A DNA stretch of 64,000 nt, taken from the NCBI RefSeq assembly GCF_003843875.1, contig NZ_RKRF01000008.1:496001-560000 (forward strand), read 5' to 3'. The notes under the pieces were generated by a model. That model was not told where the DNA came from. It saw nothing but the letters and a program-made list of their open reading frames with translations, and did not search any database. Position 1 is the first letter of the stretch. Each line of letters starts with the position of its first letter. The DNA comes from Aquisalibacillus elongatus. GTDB taxonomy: Bacteria > Bacillota > Bacilli > Bacillales > Alkalibacillaceae. Positions 8,074-16,594 of this stretch are shown in pieces. The position numbers and the translations under genes were made by a program.

Positions 8074-8568
8074 TTGTCTATCCAAGCCATTACTGAGCAC
8101 TTAGAGAAGTTGTATCAGTTGAATGAAAGCTTGCTAGCTTTATCAAAAGAGAAAACGGAGCTAGTGAAGAAAAGCAAGATCGATGAGTTCAATGATCTAT
8201 TAATGAAAGAACGTAAACACGCTCAAGGAATTGAACAAGTCGAAAATAAGCGTATGAAACTAACGGACGACTGGTTTCAACAACACGCACCCGACGCAGA
8301 AGAACAGACAATCAGTGAACTAATAGAACGTATAGAAGATGAGTCAGAAAAAGAACGTTTGCAGACGATTTATGAGAAACTGATTTACAACCTAGCTGAT
8401 TTAAAAAGTCAAGAAGCGTTAAATCGAGATTTAATTCAACAATCGTTACAGTTTATTGAATTGTCTCTAGAAATGTATCAGCCTGAGACGAAAAACATTA
8501 ATTATGACAAGAAGCAGGCAAAGCAAGGATCAAAATCGAATTCTTCCGTTTTTGATTCGAAAGCATAG
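8074..8568 (+). CDS. flgN: Flagellar hook-filament chaperone FlgN
   Basis: Export chaperone for FlgK and FlgL. 164 residues, almost wholly alpha-helical, with heptad-like leucines throughout (e.g. LEKLYQLNESLLALSKEKTELVKK at the start). TTG start at 8074 behind a very good AAGGAGAGG site. It lies directly before its client gene flgK, and 12 bp behind flgM. Confidence 0.9.
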   Translation: MSIQAITEHLEKLYQLNESLLALSKEKTELVKKSKIDEFNDLLMKERKHAQGIEQVENKRMKLTDDWFQQHAPDAEEQTISELIERIEDESEKERLQTIYEKLIYNLADLKSQEALNRDLIQQSLQFIELSLEMYQPETKNINYDKKQAKQGSKSNSSVFDSKA

Positions 8569-8595
8569 AGTTTTTAACAGAGGAGCGAATTGATC

Positions 8596-10164
8596 ATGGC
8601 TTCAACATTTCATGGCTTAGAGATTGCGAGACGCGCATTATTCACGCAGCAATCGGCTTTAAAAACGACTAACCATAATATAGCGAATGCGAATACAGAA
8701 GGCTACTCCAGACAACGCGTGGAATTTAGCCAAACAAGCCCATTTCCTTCACCGGGACGTAACAGACCAGAAATACCAGGTCAGATGGGAACGGGTGTCG
8801 AAGCAGGACAAGTTGAGCGCGTGCGCGATGAGTTTTTAGATTACCAGTATCGTATGGAAAACAATAAAAGCGGTTATTGGAGTTCGCGTGCTGATTCATT
8901 AAGCCGTATGGAAGATTTACTGAACGAACCGACTGATGAAGGATTAAATGAAGTCATGGATCAGTTTTGGCAAGGTCTTCAAGACGTAGCGACGAATCCG
9001 GAAGATGAAGGAGCTAGACGTGTCGCTGTTGAGAGAGGCGTTGCTGTGTCGGATACGTTTAATTATTTAAACAACCGATTAAGCGATGTTCAAAACGAAC
9101 TTAAAAATCAAATGGACCAAAGCACAACACAAATTAATGATTTACTAGCCGAGATACAAGGTGTAAACGAACAAATCGGTCGAATCGAGCCCAACGGCTA
9201 TCTACCAAACGATTTATACGATAAACGTGATCAGTTAGTCGATGAGCTTTCACAACATGCCAATATTGTGGTAGGTACCGAGCCTAGTGGTGGTAACGCG
9301 AACCCAACGGCTGAGGGAAAGTATACAATTAAACTAGCAGATGCTGAAGGAAAAGCCTTAGAAGATTCAGAGGGTAATAGTATTGATTTGTTAAATGCCG
9401 ATAATGACATGCTACATGTAAATGTTGACTACACAGATGTCGATGGTGAGGAAGTTGTATCTGGTATAAATGTTGTTGAATTAGACGATGAAGGTGAAGT
9501 TGTTTCAACGGAACACGAATTATCTGTTGGCGAATTCAACTCTCCAGGAGAGCTAAAAGGCCTGATCGAGTCACATGGTTATGAAGACGGAGGCGAGGTT
9601 AAAGGCATTTATTCAGATCAAATTAGTGAATTGGATGACCTTGCTCAAGCATTTGCAGTTGCCTTTAACGAACAGCATCAACAGGGATACGATCTAGATG
9701 GTCAACAAAACCCTGATTTAGAATTTTTTACATTTAATGCTGATAACGCTGCAGGTTCTATCAGTGTTTCAGACCAATTAAAAAATGACGAGCGTTTACT
9801 AGCAGCTTCTGGAGACGGCTTCCCGGGAGATGGTAGCAACGCAGATTTATTAGCTGGAATTAAAGATATGACTCTTGGAGCTGACAGTGCGATTGGCGAA
9901 CAGAGTATTCAAAAGTTCTACGAAGGTATGATTGGTGACTTAGGTGTTCAAGCCCAAGAAGCTAATCGAATGGCTGAGAATAGCGATGTATTAAAGCAGT
10001 CGGTTGAGGAAAACCGTGAATCCGTTAGTGGCGTTTCACTCGACGAAGAAATGGCTAACATGATTCAATTCCAACATGCTTATAATGCAGCAGCTAGAAG
10101 TTTAACGACAGTCGACGAAATGCTTGATCGAGTTATTAATCAAATGGGAATCGTCGGAAGGTAG
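8596..10164 (+). CDS. flgK: Flagellar hook-associated protein 1 FlgK
   Basis: Junction protein between hook and filament. 522 residues. N-terminal rod/hook signature (FHGLEIARRALFTQQSALKTTNHNIANANTEGYSRQ) and C-terminal heptad region (SLDEEMANMIQFQHAYNAAARSL...MLDRVINQMG) are both typical; the acidic middle (about residues 235-330) is the variable part. I chose ATG at 8596, about 10 bases behind GAGGAG, rather than the TTG six bases earlier, because the family begins M-x-S-T-F-x-G-L-E. Confidence 0.96.
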   Translation: MASTFHGLEIARRALFTQQSALKTTNHNIANANTEGYSRQRVEFSQTSPFPSPGRNRPEIPGQMGTGVEAGQVERVRDEFLDYQYRMENNKSGYWSSRADSLSRMEDLLNEPTDEGLNEVMDQFWQGLQDVATNPEDEGARRVAVERGVAVSDTFNYLNNRLSDVQNELKNQMDQSTTQINDLLAEIQGVNEQIGRIEPNGYLPNDLYDKRDQLVDELSQHANIVVGTEPSGGNANPTAEGKYTIKLADAEGKALEDSEGNSIDLLNADNDMLHVNVDYTDVDGEEVVSGINVVELDDEGEVVSTEHELSVGEFNSPGELKGLIESHGYEDGGEVKGIYSDQISELDDLAQAFAVAFNEQHQQGYDLDGQQNPDLEFFTFNADNAAGSISVSDQLKNDERLLAASGDGFPGDGSNADLLAGIKDMTLGADSAIGEQSIQKFYEGMIGDLGVQAQEANRMAENSDVLKQSVEENRESVSGVSLDEEMANMIQFQHAYNAAARSLTTVDEMLDRVINQMGIVGR

Positions 10165-10174
10165 GTGAATAATC

Positions 10175-11050
10175 ATGCGCGTCACACAGTCAATGTTAAA
10201 TAATAATATGTTAAGAAATATTAGCCAAAGTTACTCGAGTATGGATAAATACATGGACCAACTATCTACGGGTAAAAAAATTAACCGCCCGTCAGATGAT
10301 CCAGTTGTTGCCATGAAAGGGGTCAACTATCGTTCGGAGTTAACAAAGGTTGAACAATTTGAGCGAAATATTTCTGAAGTTCATAACTGGATGGATAATT
10401 CGGACGAATCGTTAAACGAATCTAACCAGGCGTTACAGAGTGTTCGCGAATTATTAGTCCAGGCAAGTAACGATACATATGAAGAAAATCAGCGCGACAA
10501 TATTGCGGAAGAAGTTTCTGAGTTACGTGATCACTTGGAAGACTTAGCGAATACGAAGGTTAACAACAAGTATATTTTTAACGGTACGAATACGTTAGGT
10601 AAGCGAGTTGAAGATGGGAATGTCGATGAAACGAATAATAGCGCAGTTAATATTGAAGTCATGGACGGCGTGACTTTGCAGGCAAACGTTAACCCAGAGA
10701 ATGTTTTTAGTCAGGATTTATTTGATGATTTACAAGAAATCGAGGACGCTCTACGCAACCCTGATACAAGGGGCGATGATTTAGACGAATTCATTGATGT
10801 CGTTGATGGCCATTCTCAAAATCTCGTGAACGAGCGTGCCGATTTAGGTGCTCGTATGAACCGTGTAGAAATGATCGAAGACCGACTAGGTCAGCAGAAA
10901 GTTTCAACTAACAAATTGTTGTCGGATAACGAAGATGCTGACATTGAAGAGGTCATTATGAACCTAAAAATGCAAGAAAGTGTTCACCGAGCATCACTAA
11001 GTGCCGGTTCACGAATCATCCAACCAAGTTTAATTGATTTCTTAAGATAA
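10175..11050 (+). CDS. flgL: Flagellar hook-associated protein 3 FlgL
   Basis: Second junction protein, related to flagellin. 291 residues. N-terminal flagellin-type helix (MRVTQSMLNNNMLRNI...LSTGKKINRPSDDPV) and C-terminal helix (RVEMIEDRLGQQKV...LKMQESVHRASLSAGSRI) are intact. Starts 10 bp behind flgK with a GGTAGGTGA site. A clear hairpin with a short T-run follows it. Confidence 0.95.
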   Translation: MRVTQSMLNNNMLRNISQSYSSMDKYMDQLSTGKKINRPSDDPVVAMKGVNYRSELTKVEQFERNISEVHNWMDNSDESLNESNQALQSVRELLVQASNDTYEENQRDNIAEEVSELRDHLEDLANTKVNNKYIFNGTNTLGKRVEDGNVDETNNSAVNIEVMDGVTLQANVNPENVFSQDLFDDLQEIEDALRNPDTRGDDLDEFIDVVDGHSQNLVNERADLGARMNRVEMIEDRLGQQKVSTNKLLSDNEDADIEEVIMNLKMQESVHRASLSAGSRIIQPSLIDFLR

Positions 11051-11080
11051 GACTATCTGTCGCAATACAGATAGTCTTTT
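11051..11080 (+). terminator. Terminator-like hairpin between flgL and the DUF6470 gene
   Basis: GACTATCTGT and its exact complement ACAGATAGTC are separated by six bases and followed by TTTT. The T-run is short, so it may only partly stop transcription inside the flagellar operon. Confidence 0.75.
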
Positions 11081-11104
11081 CACATAAGAAAGGCGTTGAG
11101 AAAG

Positions 11105-11659
11105 ATGCAGTTTCCACAAATTCGAATGCAATCACAAATGGCGTTAGTCGGAATTAATTCGACGCAAGGGAAGCAAACGATTCAACAACCAGAGGCAGAA
11201 TTATCAATCCAGCAGCCAAAAGCAGAAGTCATGATTAATAGAAGGCCGCCTAGACTAACCATTGATCAATCCCAAGCCTGGAGTGATATGGGGTTATATG
11301 GAGCGTTAGAAGCAACCGAACGTAACGCCCAAGAGGGAGAGCAAGCCTGGCTTCAATCCATTGCCAAAAAATCACAAGAAGGCGATCAACTCATGAAAAT
11401 CGAACAAGATGGCAACCCCATTGCATCAATTTCAAAAAACAACGCTTATGAACCGATGAAAGAATTTAATGTAGGCTGGATTCCATCACATTTTTCAGTG
11501 AAAACAGACTATGACCCAGGTGAATTAAATATTAACGTGAAACGAAATGAACCGATCATTCAAGCACAACCACAAAAACCAGTAATTAACTACGAACGTG
11601 GACAAGTTGAGACCTATTTAAGACAAGAGAATGATTTACAAATTGACGTTGAAATTTAG
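11105..11659 (+). CDS. yviE: DUF6470 flagellar-locus protein, YviE-like
   Basis: Conserved protein between flgL and fliW in Bacillaceae; function unknown. 184 residues, no signal peptide or membrane span. Beta-rich and repetitive at the start (QQPEAELSIQQPKAEVMI), ending in LRQENDLQIDVEI; the WIPSHFSVKTDYDPGELN region is typical of the family. ATG at 11105; a TTG at 11096 is possible but lies too near the AAAGG site. fliW begins 15 bp later. Confidence 0.8.
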   Translation: MQFPQIRMQSQMALVGINSTQGKQTIQQPEAELSIQQPKAEVMINRRPPRLTIDQSQAWSDMGLYGALEATERNAQEGEQAWLQSIAKKSQEGDQLMKIEQDGNPIASISKNNAYEPMKEFNVGWIPSHFSVKTDYDPGELNINVKRNEPIIQAQPQKPVINYERGQVETYLRQENDLQIDVEI

Positions 11660-11674
11660 AAAAGGCGGGAGACT

Positions 11675-12109
11675 ATGAACATTAATACCGTACATTTTGG
11701 CGAAATTGAATTAGACGAATCAAAAATTATAAATTTTGAAAATGGCATCCCTGGATTTCCAATACAAAAAGAATTTGCCTTAATCGATATTGAAGGAAAT
11801 CCCACATTTCAAGTTTTACAAGCCATCCACAACGAGGAACTCGCATTTATCGTTACAGATCCGTTTTTAATTTATAAAGACTATGAATTTGATTTAGATG
11901 ACCAAGTACTTGAACAACTTGATTTACATACGAATGAACATCTGGTCATTAGATGCATGATCACCGTTCAACAACCATTTGAACAATCGACGATTAACTT
12001 AAAAGCGCCAATCATTATTAATAAACAGAAAAAAGCAGCTAAACAAGTCGTTTTAAACGAAGAACAATACACTACAACACATCCGATTCAAGTTAAAGGA
12101 GGGGAGTAA
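11675..12109 (+). CDS. fliW: Flagellar assembly factor FliW
   Basis: Binds free flagellin and, when released, sequesters CsrA, so that flagellin translation follows filament assembly. 144 residues, full length, beta-barrel type; recognisable segments are [10 protein letters not shown] near residue 22 and a conserved NLKAPIIIN at about 109-117. ATG at 11675 behind AAAGGCGGGAG. The next gene is csrA, and flagellin follows, so the whole three-part switch is in one place. Confidence 0.95.
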   Translation: MNINTVHFGEIELDESKIINFENGIPGFPIQKEFALIDIEGNPTFQVLQAIHNEELAFIVTDPFLIYKDYEFDLDDQVLEQLDLHTNEHLVIRCMITVQQPFEQSTINLKAPIIINKQKKAAKQVVLNEEQYTTTHPIQVKGGE

Positions 12110-12110
12110 G

Positions 12111-12335
12111 ATGCTAGTCTTAACACGAAAAGTCGGTGAATCGATCCAAATCGGAGAAGACATTACGGTTAAGGTATTAGAGGTCGAAGGCGAACAAATC
12201 AAACTAGGCATCGACGCTCCCCGCGACGTAGATATCTATCGATCAGAAATCTATCAACAGATCCTGGAGGCCAACCAACAAGCCTCACAGACGAAAAATT
12301 CCATTAATCTACTAAAAAATTTAAAAAAAGACTAA
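12111..12335 (+). CDS. csrA: Translational regulator CsrA
   Basis: Small RNA-binding dimer that blocks the flagellin ribosome site. 74 residues; begins [15 protein letters not shown] and has the conserved [22 protein letters not shown] segment with the RNA-contacting Arg in the C-terminal part. ATG at 12111, one base behind fliW, with GGAGGGGAG inside the fliW end, so the two are translationally coupled. The 5' leader of the next gene contains two matching target hairpins. Confidence 0.96.
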   Translation: MLVLTRKVGESIQIGEDITVKVLEVEGEQIKLGIDAPRDVDIYRSEIYQQILEANQQASQTKNSINLLKNLKKD

Positions 12336-12359
12336 ACTCCCTTTAAAACGTGTCGATAT
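12333..12359 (+). promoter_or_regulatory. SigD promoter of flagellin
   Basis: TAAA at 12333-12336, a 15-base spacer, and GTCGATAT at 12352-12359 match the SigD consensus with one change. It overlaps the csrA stop codon and gives a leader of about 90 nt before hag. Confidence 0.85.
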
Positions 12360-12409
12360 TAATATTAGTGGTGGAACTAATGTCGGCCGACTTAAGTTTC
12401 ATGAACAAA

Positions 12410-12449
12410 GTCACAAGGACGTGACGAAAAAACAATTCAGGGAGGAATT
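12410..12449 (+). promoter_or_regulatory. Two CsrA-binding hairpins in the hag leader
   Basis: Site 1: GTCAC-AAGGAC-GTGAC (12410-12425), a perfect 5-bp stem with GGA in a 6-nt loop. Site 2: AATTC-AGGGAG-GAATT (12434-12449), again a 5-bp stem with GGA in the loop, where the loop is the Shine-Dalgarno sequence itself. This is the double-site arrangement known for B. subtilis hag. Confidence 0.88.
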
Positions 12450-12454
12450 TTACA

Positions 12455-13720
12455 ATGAGAATTAATCACAACATTGCGGCGTTAAACACGCACAACCAAT
12501 TAACAAACAACCAGAACAACACACAAAGCTCACTTGAAAAACTATCTTCAGGTCTTCGCATCAACCGCGCAGGCGACGATGCAGCAGGCCTAGCAATTTC
12601 CGAGAAAATGCGTGGTCAGATTCGTGGTTTAGACCAAGCAACTCGTAACGCACAAGACGGTATTTCATTAATCCAAACAGCCGAAGGTGCTCTTAACGAG
12701 TCACACTCAATCCTACAGCGTATGCGTGAACTTTCTGTACAATCTGCCAACGATACGAACACTGCTGAGGACCGTGCAGAGCTTCAGAAAGAAGTTGATC
12801 AGTTATCTCAAGAACTTTCACGTATTGGTGATAACACTGAATTTAACACTCAAAAATTACTTAGCGGAAATTTTGAAGGCACACTTCAAATTGGCGCTAA
12901 TGAAGGACAGAACTTATCCTTAGATGTACAGGATATGAGAGGGTTAGAATTAGGAGTAGCAGGTGATGCAAAAGTTGATGTTGCTTCTTCAGTAACTGAT
13001 GGAGGAGACACTACTACAGACATCGCTGAAGGCACTTATTCTATCAAGGAAAATGATGCTGGAAACTACAATATGATTGATTCGGATGGTCAGGTCATTG
13101 CAGAAAGCGAAGATGGTGGGGCAACTTATACTGCTACAAATGGTGATGATACAATTAACTTCGGTGAAGAGCCTGCTAACGTTACAAGTGGAACTATTAC
13201 TGTAGACTCTGGTGGTGAGGTAGAAGCTACAGGATCAGTTGAAAACGATGCACTTCAGGCAGGGACATATACTTTTGATTCTGGTAACAACGCCCTAACG
13301 GATGAAAATGGGGATGTCGTTGCAACAACCGAAGATGGAGAAACATTTGAAACTTTAGATGGTAGCGAGATTAGTTTCGAGAATGCATTAGAAAACGGAG
13401 ACGAACTTAATGTTGGCGGAACCGATATCTCTACACACAAAGCTGCAAATGAAGCTATCTCAACAATTGATGAAGCACTTCAATCAGTATCAGAAGAAAG
13501 GTCTAAATTAGGTGCATTCCAAAACCGTTTAGAACATACTATCAACAACCTTTCAGCTTCTTCTGAAAACCTAACAGCAGCTGAATCTCGTATTAGAGAT
13601 GTCGATATGGCTAGTGAAATGATGGAATTTACTAAAAACAACATTCTTTCTCAAGCGTCTCAATCGATGCTAGCTCAAGCCAATCAACAACCTCAAGGAG
13701 TACTTCAGTTACTTCAATAA
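12455..13720 (+). CDS. hag: Flagellin
   Basis: Filament subunit, exported through the flagellar pore. 421 residues, larger than the roughly 300 of B. subtilis Hag. The D0/D1 ends are standard ([16 protein letters not shown]...[23 protein letters not shown]-terminal [16 protein letters not shown]...[13 protein letters not shown]). The extra length is an acidic surface domain at about 165-330 that contains two related units: GTYSIK...[11 protein letters not shown] (from 193) and GTYTFD...[11 protein letters not shown] (from 270). Driven by a SigD promoter and controlled by CsrA hairpins. ATG at 12455 behind GGGAGG. Confidence 0.97.
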   Translation: MRINHNIAALNTHNQLTNNQNNTQSSLEKLSSGLRINRAGDDAAGLAISEKMRGQIRGLDQATRNAQDGISLIQTAEGALNESHSILQRMRELSVQSANDTNTAEDRAELQKEVDQLSQELSRIGDNTEFNTQKLLSGNFEGTLQIGANEGQNLSLDVQDMRGLELGVAGDAKVDVASSVTDGGDTTTDIAEGTYSIKENDAGNYNMIDSDGQVIAESEDGGATYTATNGDDTINFGEEPANVTSGTITVDSGGEVEATGSVENDALQAGTYTFDSGNNALTDENGDVVATTEDGETFETLDGSEISFENALENGDELNVGGTDISTHKAANEAISTIDEALQSVSEERSKLGAFQNRLEHTINNLSASSENLTAAESRIRDVDMASEMMEFTKNNILSQASQSMLAQANQQPQGVLQLLQ

Positions 13721-13734
13721 TAAGTTATTTACAA

Positions 13735-13764
13735 AGGCGATCTCGTTTAGAGGTCGTCTTTTTA
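13735..13764 (+). terminator. Rho-independent terminator of hag
   Basis: AGGCGATCTC pairs with GAGGTCGTCT (two G-U pairs) around GTTTA, followed by TTTTTATTTT. Confidence 0.9.
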
Positions 13765-13779
13765 TTTTGTGAAAAGACT

Positions 13780-13805
13780 TAAAAGAATCATAGAATTGCC
13801 GATAT
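13780..13805 (+). promoter_or_regulatory. SigD promoter of the flaG-fliDST operon
   Basis: TAAA at 13780-13783, a 14-base spacer and an exact GCCGATAT at 13798-13805. Confidence 0.87.
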
Positions 13806-13837
13806 AAATAAAAAAGGACGAAAGGGAGTTGCTGATA

Positions 13838-14212
13838 GTGAATATAGACTCTATTTTGACGAATTCTCAACTCCTGCAGGGATCGGGGACGATAGGGCGA
13901 CAGGACATTGAACAGACAAAGGCAAAACCGAAATTGCAGGCGATTCAAGATGAAGGGGCTTCACAGCGTGAAACTAGTGAGGAGTTATCAAAGGAACGTG
14001 CCAAGGAACTGGTTGATGGCTTAAACGAATTTTTAGAACCAATGGATACGTCTTTGAAGTATGAGTTTCATGATAAATTGGACAGGTATTATGTATCGAT
14101 TGTCGATCAGAATACAGACGAAGTCATAAAAGAAATTCCTCCTAAGAAAATGCTTGATGTGTATGCTGCAATGGCTGAGTTTATGGGCTTTATTGTCGAT
14201 GAGAGAATATAA
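13838..14212 (+). CDS. flaG: FlaG family protein (YvyC)
   Basis: Small protein of the FlaG family that precedes fliD; thought to influence filament length. 124 residues. The first 45 are polar and probably disordered; the C-terminal domain has the family pattern LKYEFHDKLDRYYVSIVDQNTDEVIKEIPPKKMLD. GTG start at 13838, nine bases behind AAGGGAG; a TTG at 13829 is too close to that site. fliD starts 14 bp after the stop. Confidence 0.9.
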   Translation: MNIDSILTNSQLLQGSGTIGRQDIEQTKAKPKLQAIQDEGASQRETSEELSKERAKELVDGLNEFLEPMDTSLKYEFHDKLDRYYVSIVDQNTDEVIKEIPPKKMLDVYAAMAEFMGFIVDERI

Positions 14213-14226
14213 AGGTGGTGTGAGTT

Positions 14227-15789
14227 ATGATTGGAAATAACAGCATGAGGATTGGCGGTTTAGCAACGGGTATGGATATTGATACCATGGTAGAAGATTT
14301 AATGAAAGCTGAACGTATCCCAATGAACAAAATGGAGCAGGATCAAACATTATTGACTTGGGAGCGTGATGCGTATCGTGAAGTGAACTCAAAGTTATCA
14401 GAGTTTGATTCGTTATTCTCAGATTTGACGAAGAGTAGAACCTATGAATCTAAGAGTGCTTCTTCTACAAATGAACAGGTGTTATCCGCAACAGCTACTC
14501 GTCAAGCGAGTGAGAGTTCTTTTAACGTAGAGGTTGATGAACTCGCTTCAAAAGCGATGAATTATAGTCAGGGAGCCATCTCTAATGGTGAAGGAATTGA
14601 CCCGGAAAAGGCACTTAAAGATACAGACTTAAAAAATAATTTAGTGACAGGTGAACTAGAGTTTTATACGTATAATGAGAATGGTGATGAAGTAGCTCAT
14701 TCTGTACAAGTTGAAGAGACGGACTCTTTAAATGATGTGTTTAATAAAATTTCGGATGCGACAGATGGTGGTGTCCGTGCGTTTTATGATCAAAATTCGG
14801 ATCAAGTATTCCTAGAAAGAACTGAGACTGGAAATTTTAATAAGGATGATACAAGATTTTTAGGTGCTGAGATTGGTTTTAATGGCAGTACGAACTCTGG
14901 TTTTCTTACGGAGACATTAGAAATTAAAAATGGAGAGCAACAGGCTGACGGTAGTTGGGAGAAGGTCGAAGTCGGAGGAAAAGATGCGTCATTTAAGTAT
15001 AATGGGATCGAGATGACTTCAAACTCAAATGATTATGAGATTGATGGTGTCGAACTTCAATTCAATGGCGTTGGTTCATCTAGCGTCAATGTGCAGAACG
15101 ATGACGATGCGCTAATGGACAAAATTACAGGGTTTGTTGACAAATATAATGAAGTCGTTGATTTTGTTTCTGAAAAAACATCAGAGGAGCGTCACCGTGA
15201 TTACCCGCCTTTAACTGATGCACAAAAAGAAGAAATGTCAGAACGTGAAATTGAGCTTTGGGAAGAAAAAGCCAAAAGCGGGATGCTACGTAGTGATTCA
15301 ATATTAGAGCGTGGTCTATCTAGTATGCGTTCGGCTTTTTATTCAGTGGTCGATACAGGTGAGGATGGCCATAATCTATTAGCTGATATCGGGATTACAA
15401 CATCTTCAAACTATCGAGATAATGGGAAACTTGAAGTTGATCGTGCAGAATTGCGTGCTGCAATTCAAGAAGATCCAGAAAAAGTGAAAAATCTATTGCA
15501 TAATGATTCAGAAGGAGATAGCCGTGGGGTCATTAACCGTGTTCAAGATGAACTATCTGGTACAATGGAGCAAATTACGAACAAAGCAGGGAATGAGTTC
15601 CGTACCCAACAGCAATATAGTATGGGGCGTGAACTGATTTCAATGGCTGAACGTATGACAGATTTCGAACGTCGTATGACTCAGACGGAAAATCGTTATT
15701 GGCAACAGTTTACACAAATGGAAAAAGCGATTCAACGTATGAACCAACAATCTCAACAAATGATGAGTCAATTTGGTGGCGGACAGTAA
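14227..15789 (+). CDS. fliD: Flagellar filament capping protein FliD
   Basis: Caps the filament and helps flagellin fold in at the tip. 520 residues. N-terminal FliD domain begins MRIGGLATGMDIDTMVEDLMKAERIPM; C-terminal FliD domain includes DKITGFVDKYNEVVDFVSEKT and a long terminal coiled coil ending QQSQQMMSQFGGGQ. ATG at 14227 behind GGTGGTGTGAG. Followed by its operon partners fliS and fliT, as in B. subtilis. Confidence 0.96.
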   Translation: MIGNNSMRIGGLATGMDIDTMVEDLMKAERIPMNKMEQDQTLLTWERDAYREVNSKLSEFDSLFSDLTKSRTYESKSASSTNEQVLSATATRQASESSFNVEVDELASKAMNYSQGAISNGEGIDPEKALKDTDLKNNLVTGELEFYTYNENGDEVAHSVQVEETDSLNDVFNKISDATDGGVRAFYDQNSDQVFLERTETGNFNKDDTRFLGAEIGFNGSTNSGFLTETLEIKNGEQQADGSWEKVEVGGKDASFKYNGIEMTSNSNDYEIDGVELQFNGVGSSSVNVQNDDDALMDKITGFVDKYNEVVDFVSEKTSEERHRDYPPLTDAQKEEMSEREIELWEEKAKSGMLRSDSILERGLSSMRSAFYSVVDTGEDGHNLLADIGITTSSNYRDNGKLEVDRAELRAAIQEDPEKVKNLLHNDSEGDSRGVINRVQDELSGTMEQITNKAGNEFRTQQQYSMGRELISMAERMTDFERRMTQTENRYWQQFTQMEKAIQRMNQQSQQMMSQFGGGQ

Positions 15790-15813
15790 ACGTATTAAGG
15801 GGAGTGTTCGAGG

Positions 15814-16209
15814 ATGAATTATAAAAAACCATACCAAACGTATCAGCAAAATTCAGTACAAACCGCATCACCTGGAGAGTTAACGTTGATGCTATATAAC
15901 GGTTGCATTAAGTTTATCAGACATGCGAAGCGTTATATTGAAGAAGACGATGTTAAAAATAAAAATATTAATATTCAAAAAGCACAAAATATCATTAATG
16001 AGCTTATGGTAACGTTGAATCCAGACTATGAGATTTCCAAACAAATGATGCCTTTATATGAATATATGAGTCATCAATTAGTTCAAGCGAATTTAAAGAA
16101 TGACACGGAAATTTTAGAAGAAGTAGAAGGTTTGGTTAGTGAATTCCGTGACACTTGGAAAGAAGTTATTAAATTGAACCGCCAAGAGCGTCAAGCGAGT
16201 GGTCATTAA
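15814..16209 (+). CDS. fliS: Flagellin export chaperone FliS
   Basis: Binds the C-terminal end of unfolded flagellin before export. 131 residues, four-helix bundle. Conserved starts (YQQNSVQTASPGELTLMLYNGCIKFI) and NIQKAQNIINELMVTLN are present. ATG at 15814 behind AAGGGGAG. It overlaps or abuts fliT. Confidence 0.95.
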   Translation: MNYKKPYQTYQQNSVQTASPGELTLMLYNGCIKFIRHAKRYIEEDDVKNKNINIQKAQNIINELMVTLNPDYEISKQMMPLYEYMSHQLVQANLKNDTEILEEVEGLVSEFRDTWKEVIKLNRQERQASGH

Positions 16210-16210
16210 G

Positions 16211-16567
16211 ATGTCCATACTTACACAACTATATGACATGACAAAAAAGATGTATGAGAGATTTCAAGAAATTCAATCTGACGGCCAAAAGCGAGAAGAG
16301 CTAATTCAAGAATTTAATGACTTCTTAGATCAGAGGGAAACACTTATTAAACAGGTTTCGAAGTCTCAAACGGATGAAGAGAAACAGTTAAGCCGTGACC
16401 TCATATCTGTCGATCAAAAACTGCAAAATATTGCGCAAGAGTATTTTAACTCATTCAAAATAGAGTTGGGTAGTTTTAAACAGAAAAAAGCTCATAATAA
16501 AAAGTATATTAACCCTTATCAGCAATTATATGGTAATGGTGGTGCATATTTAGATCATAAAAAATGA
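16211..16567 (+). CDS. fliT: Flagellar chaperone FliT-like protein
   Basis: Helical chaperone, in this position expected to serve FliD. 118 residues, predicted almost all alpha-helix (YDMTKKMYERFQEIQ...EELIQEFNDFLDQRETLIKQ), low sequence conservation as usual for FliT. I take ATG at 16211 just behind the fliS stop; an in-frame GTG at 16199 would overlap fliS and is possible. The stop codon lies in the stem of a bidirectional terminator. Confidence 0.82.
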   Translation: MSILTQLYDMTKKMYERFQEIQSDGQKREELIQEFNDFLDQRETLIKQVSKSQTDEEKQLSRDLISVDQKLQNIAQEYFNSFKIELGSFKQKKAHNKKYINPYQQLYGNGGAYLDHKK

Positions 16568-16594
16568 TGGACAAGTCAATGTCCATCATTTTTT
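16564..16594. terminator. Bidirectional terminator between fliT and the YheC/D-like gene
   Basis: ATGATGGACA and TGTCCATCAT pair perfectly around a 6-nt loop, with an A-run before and TTTTTT after, so it can stop both converging transcripts. Confidence 0.93.
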
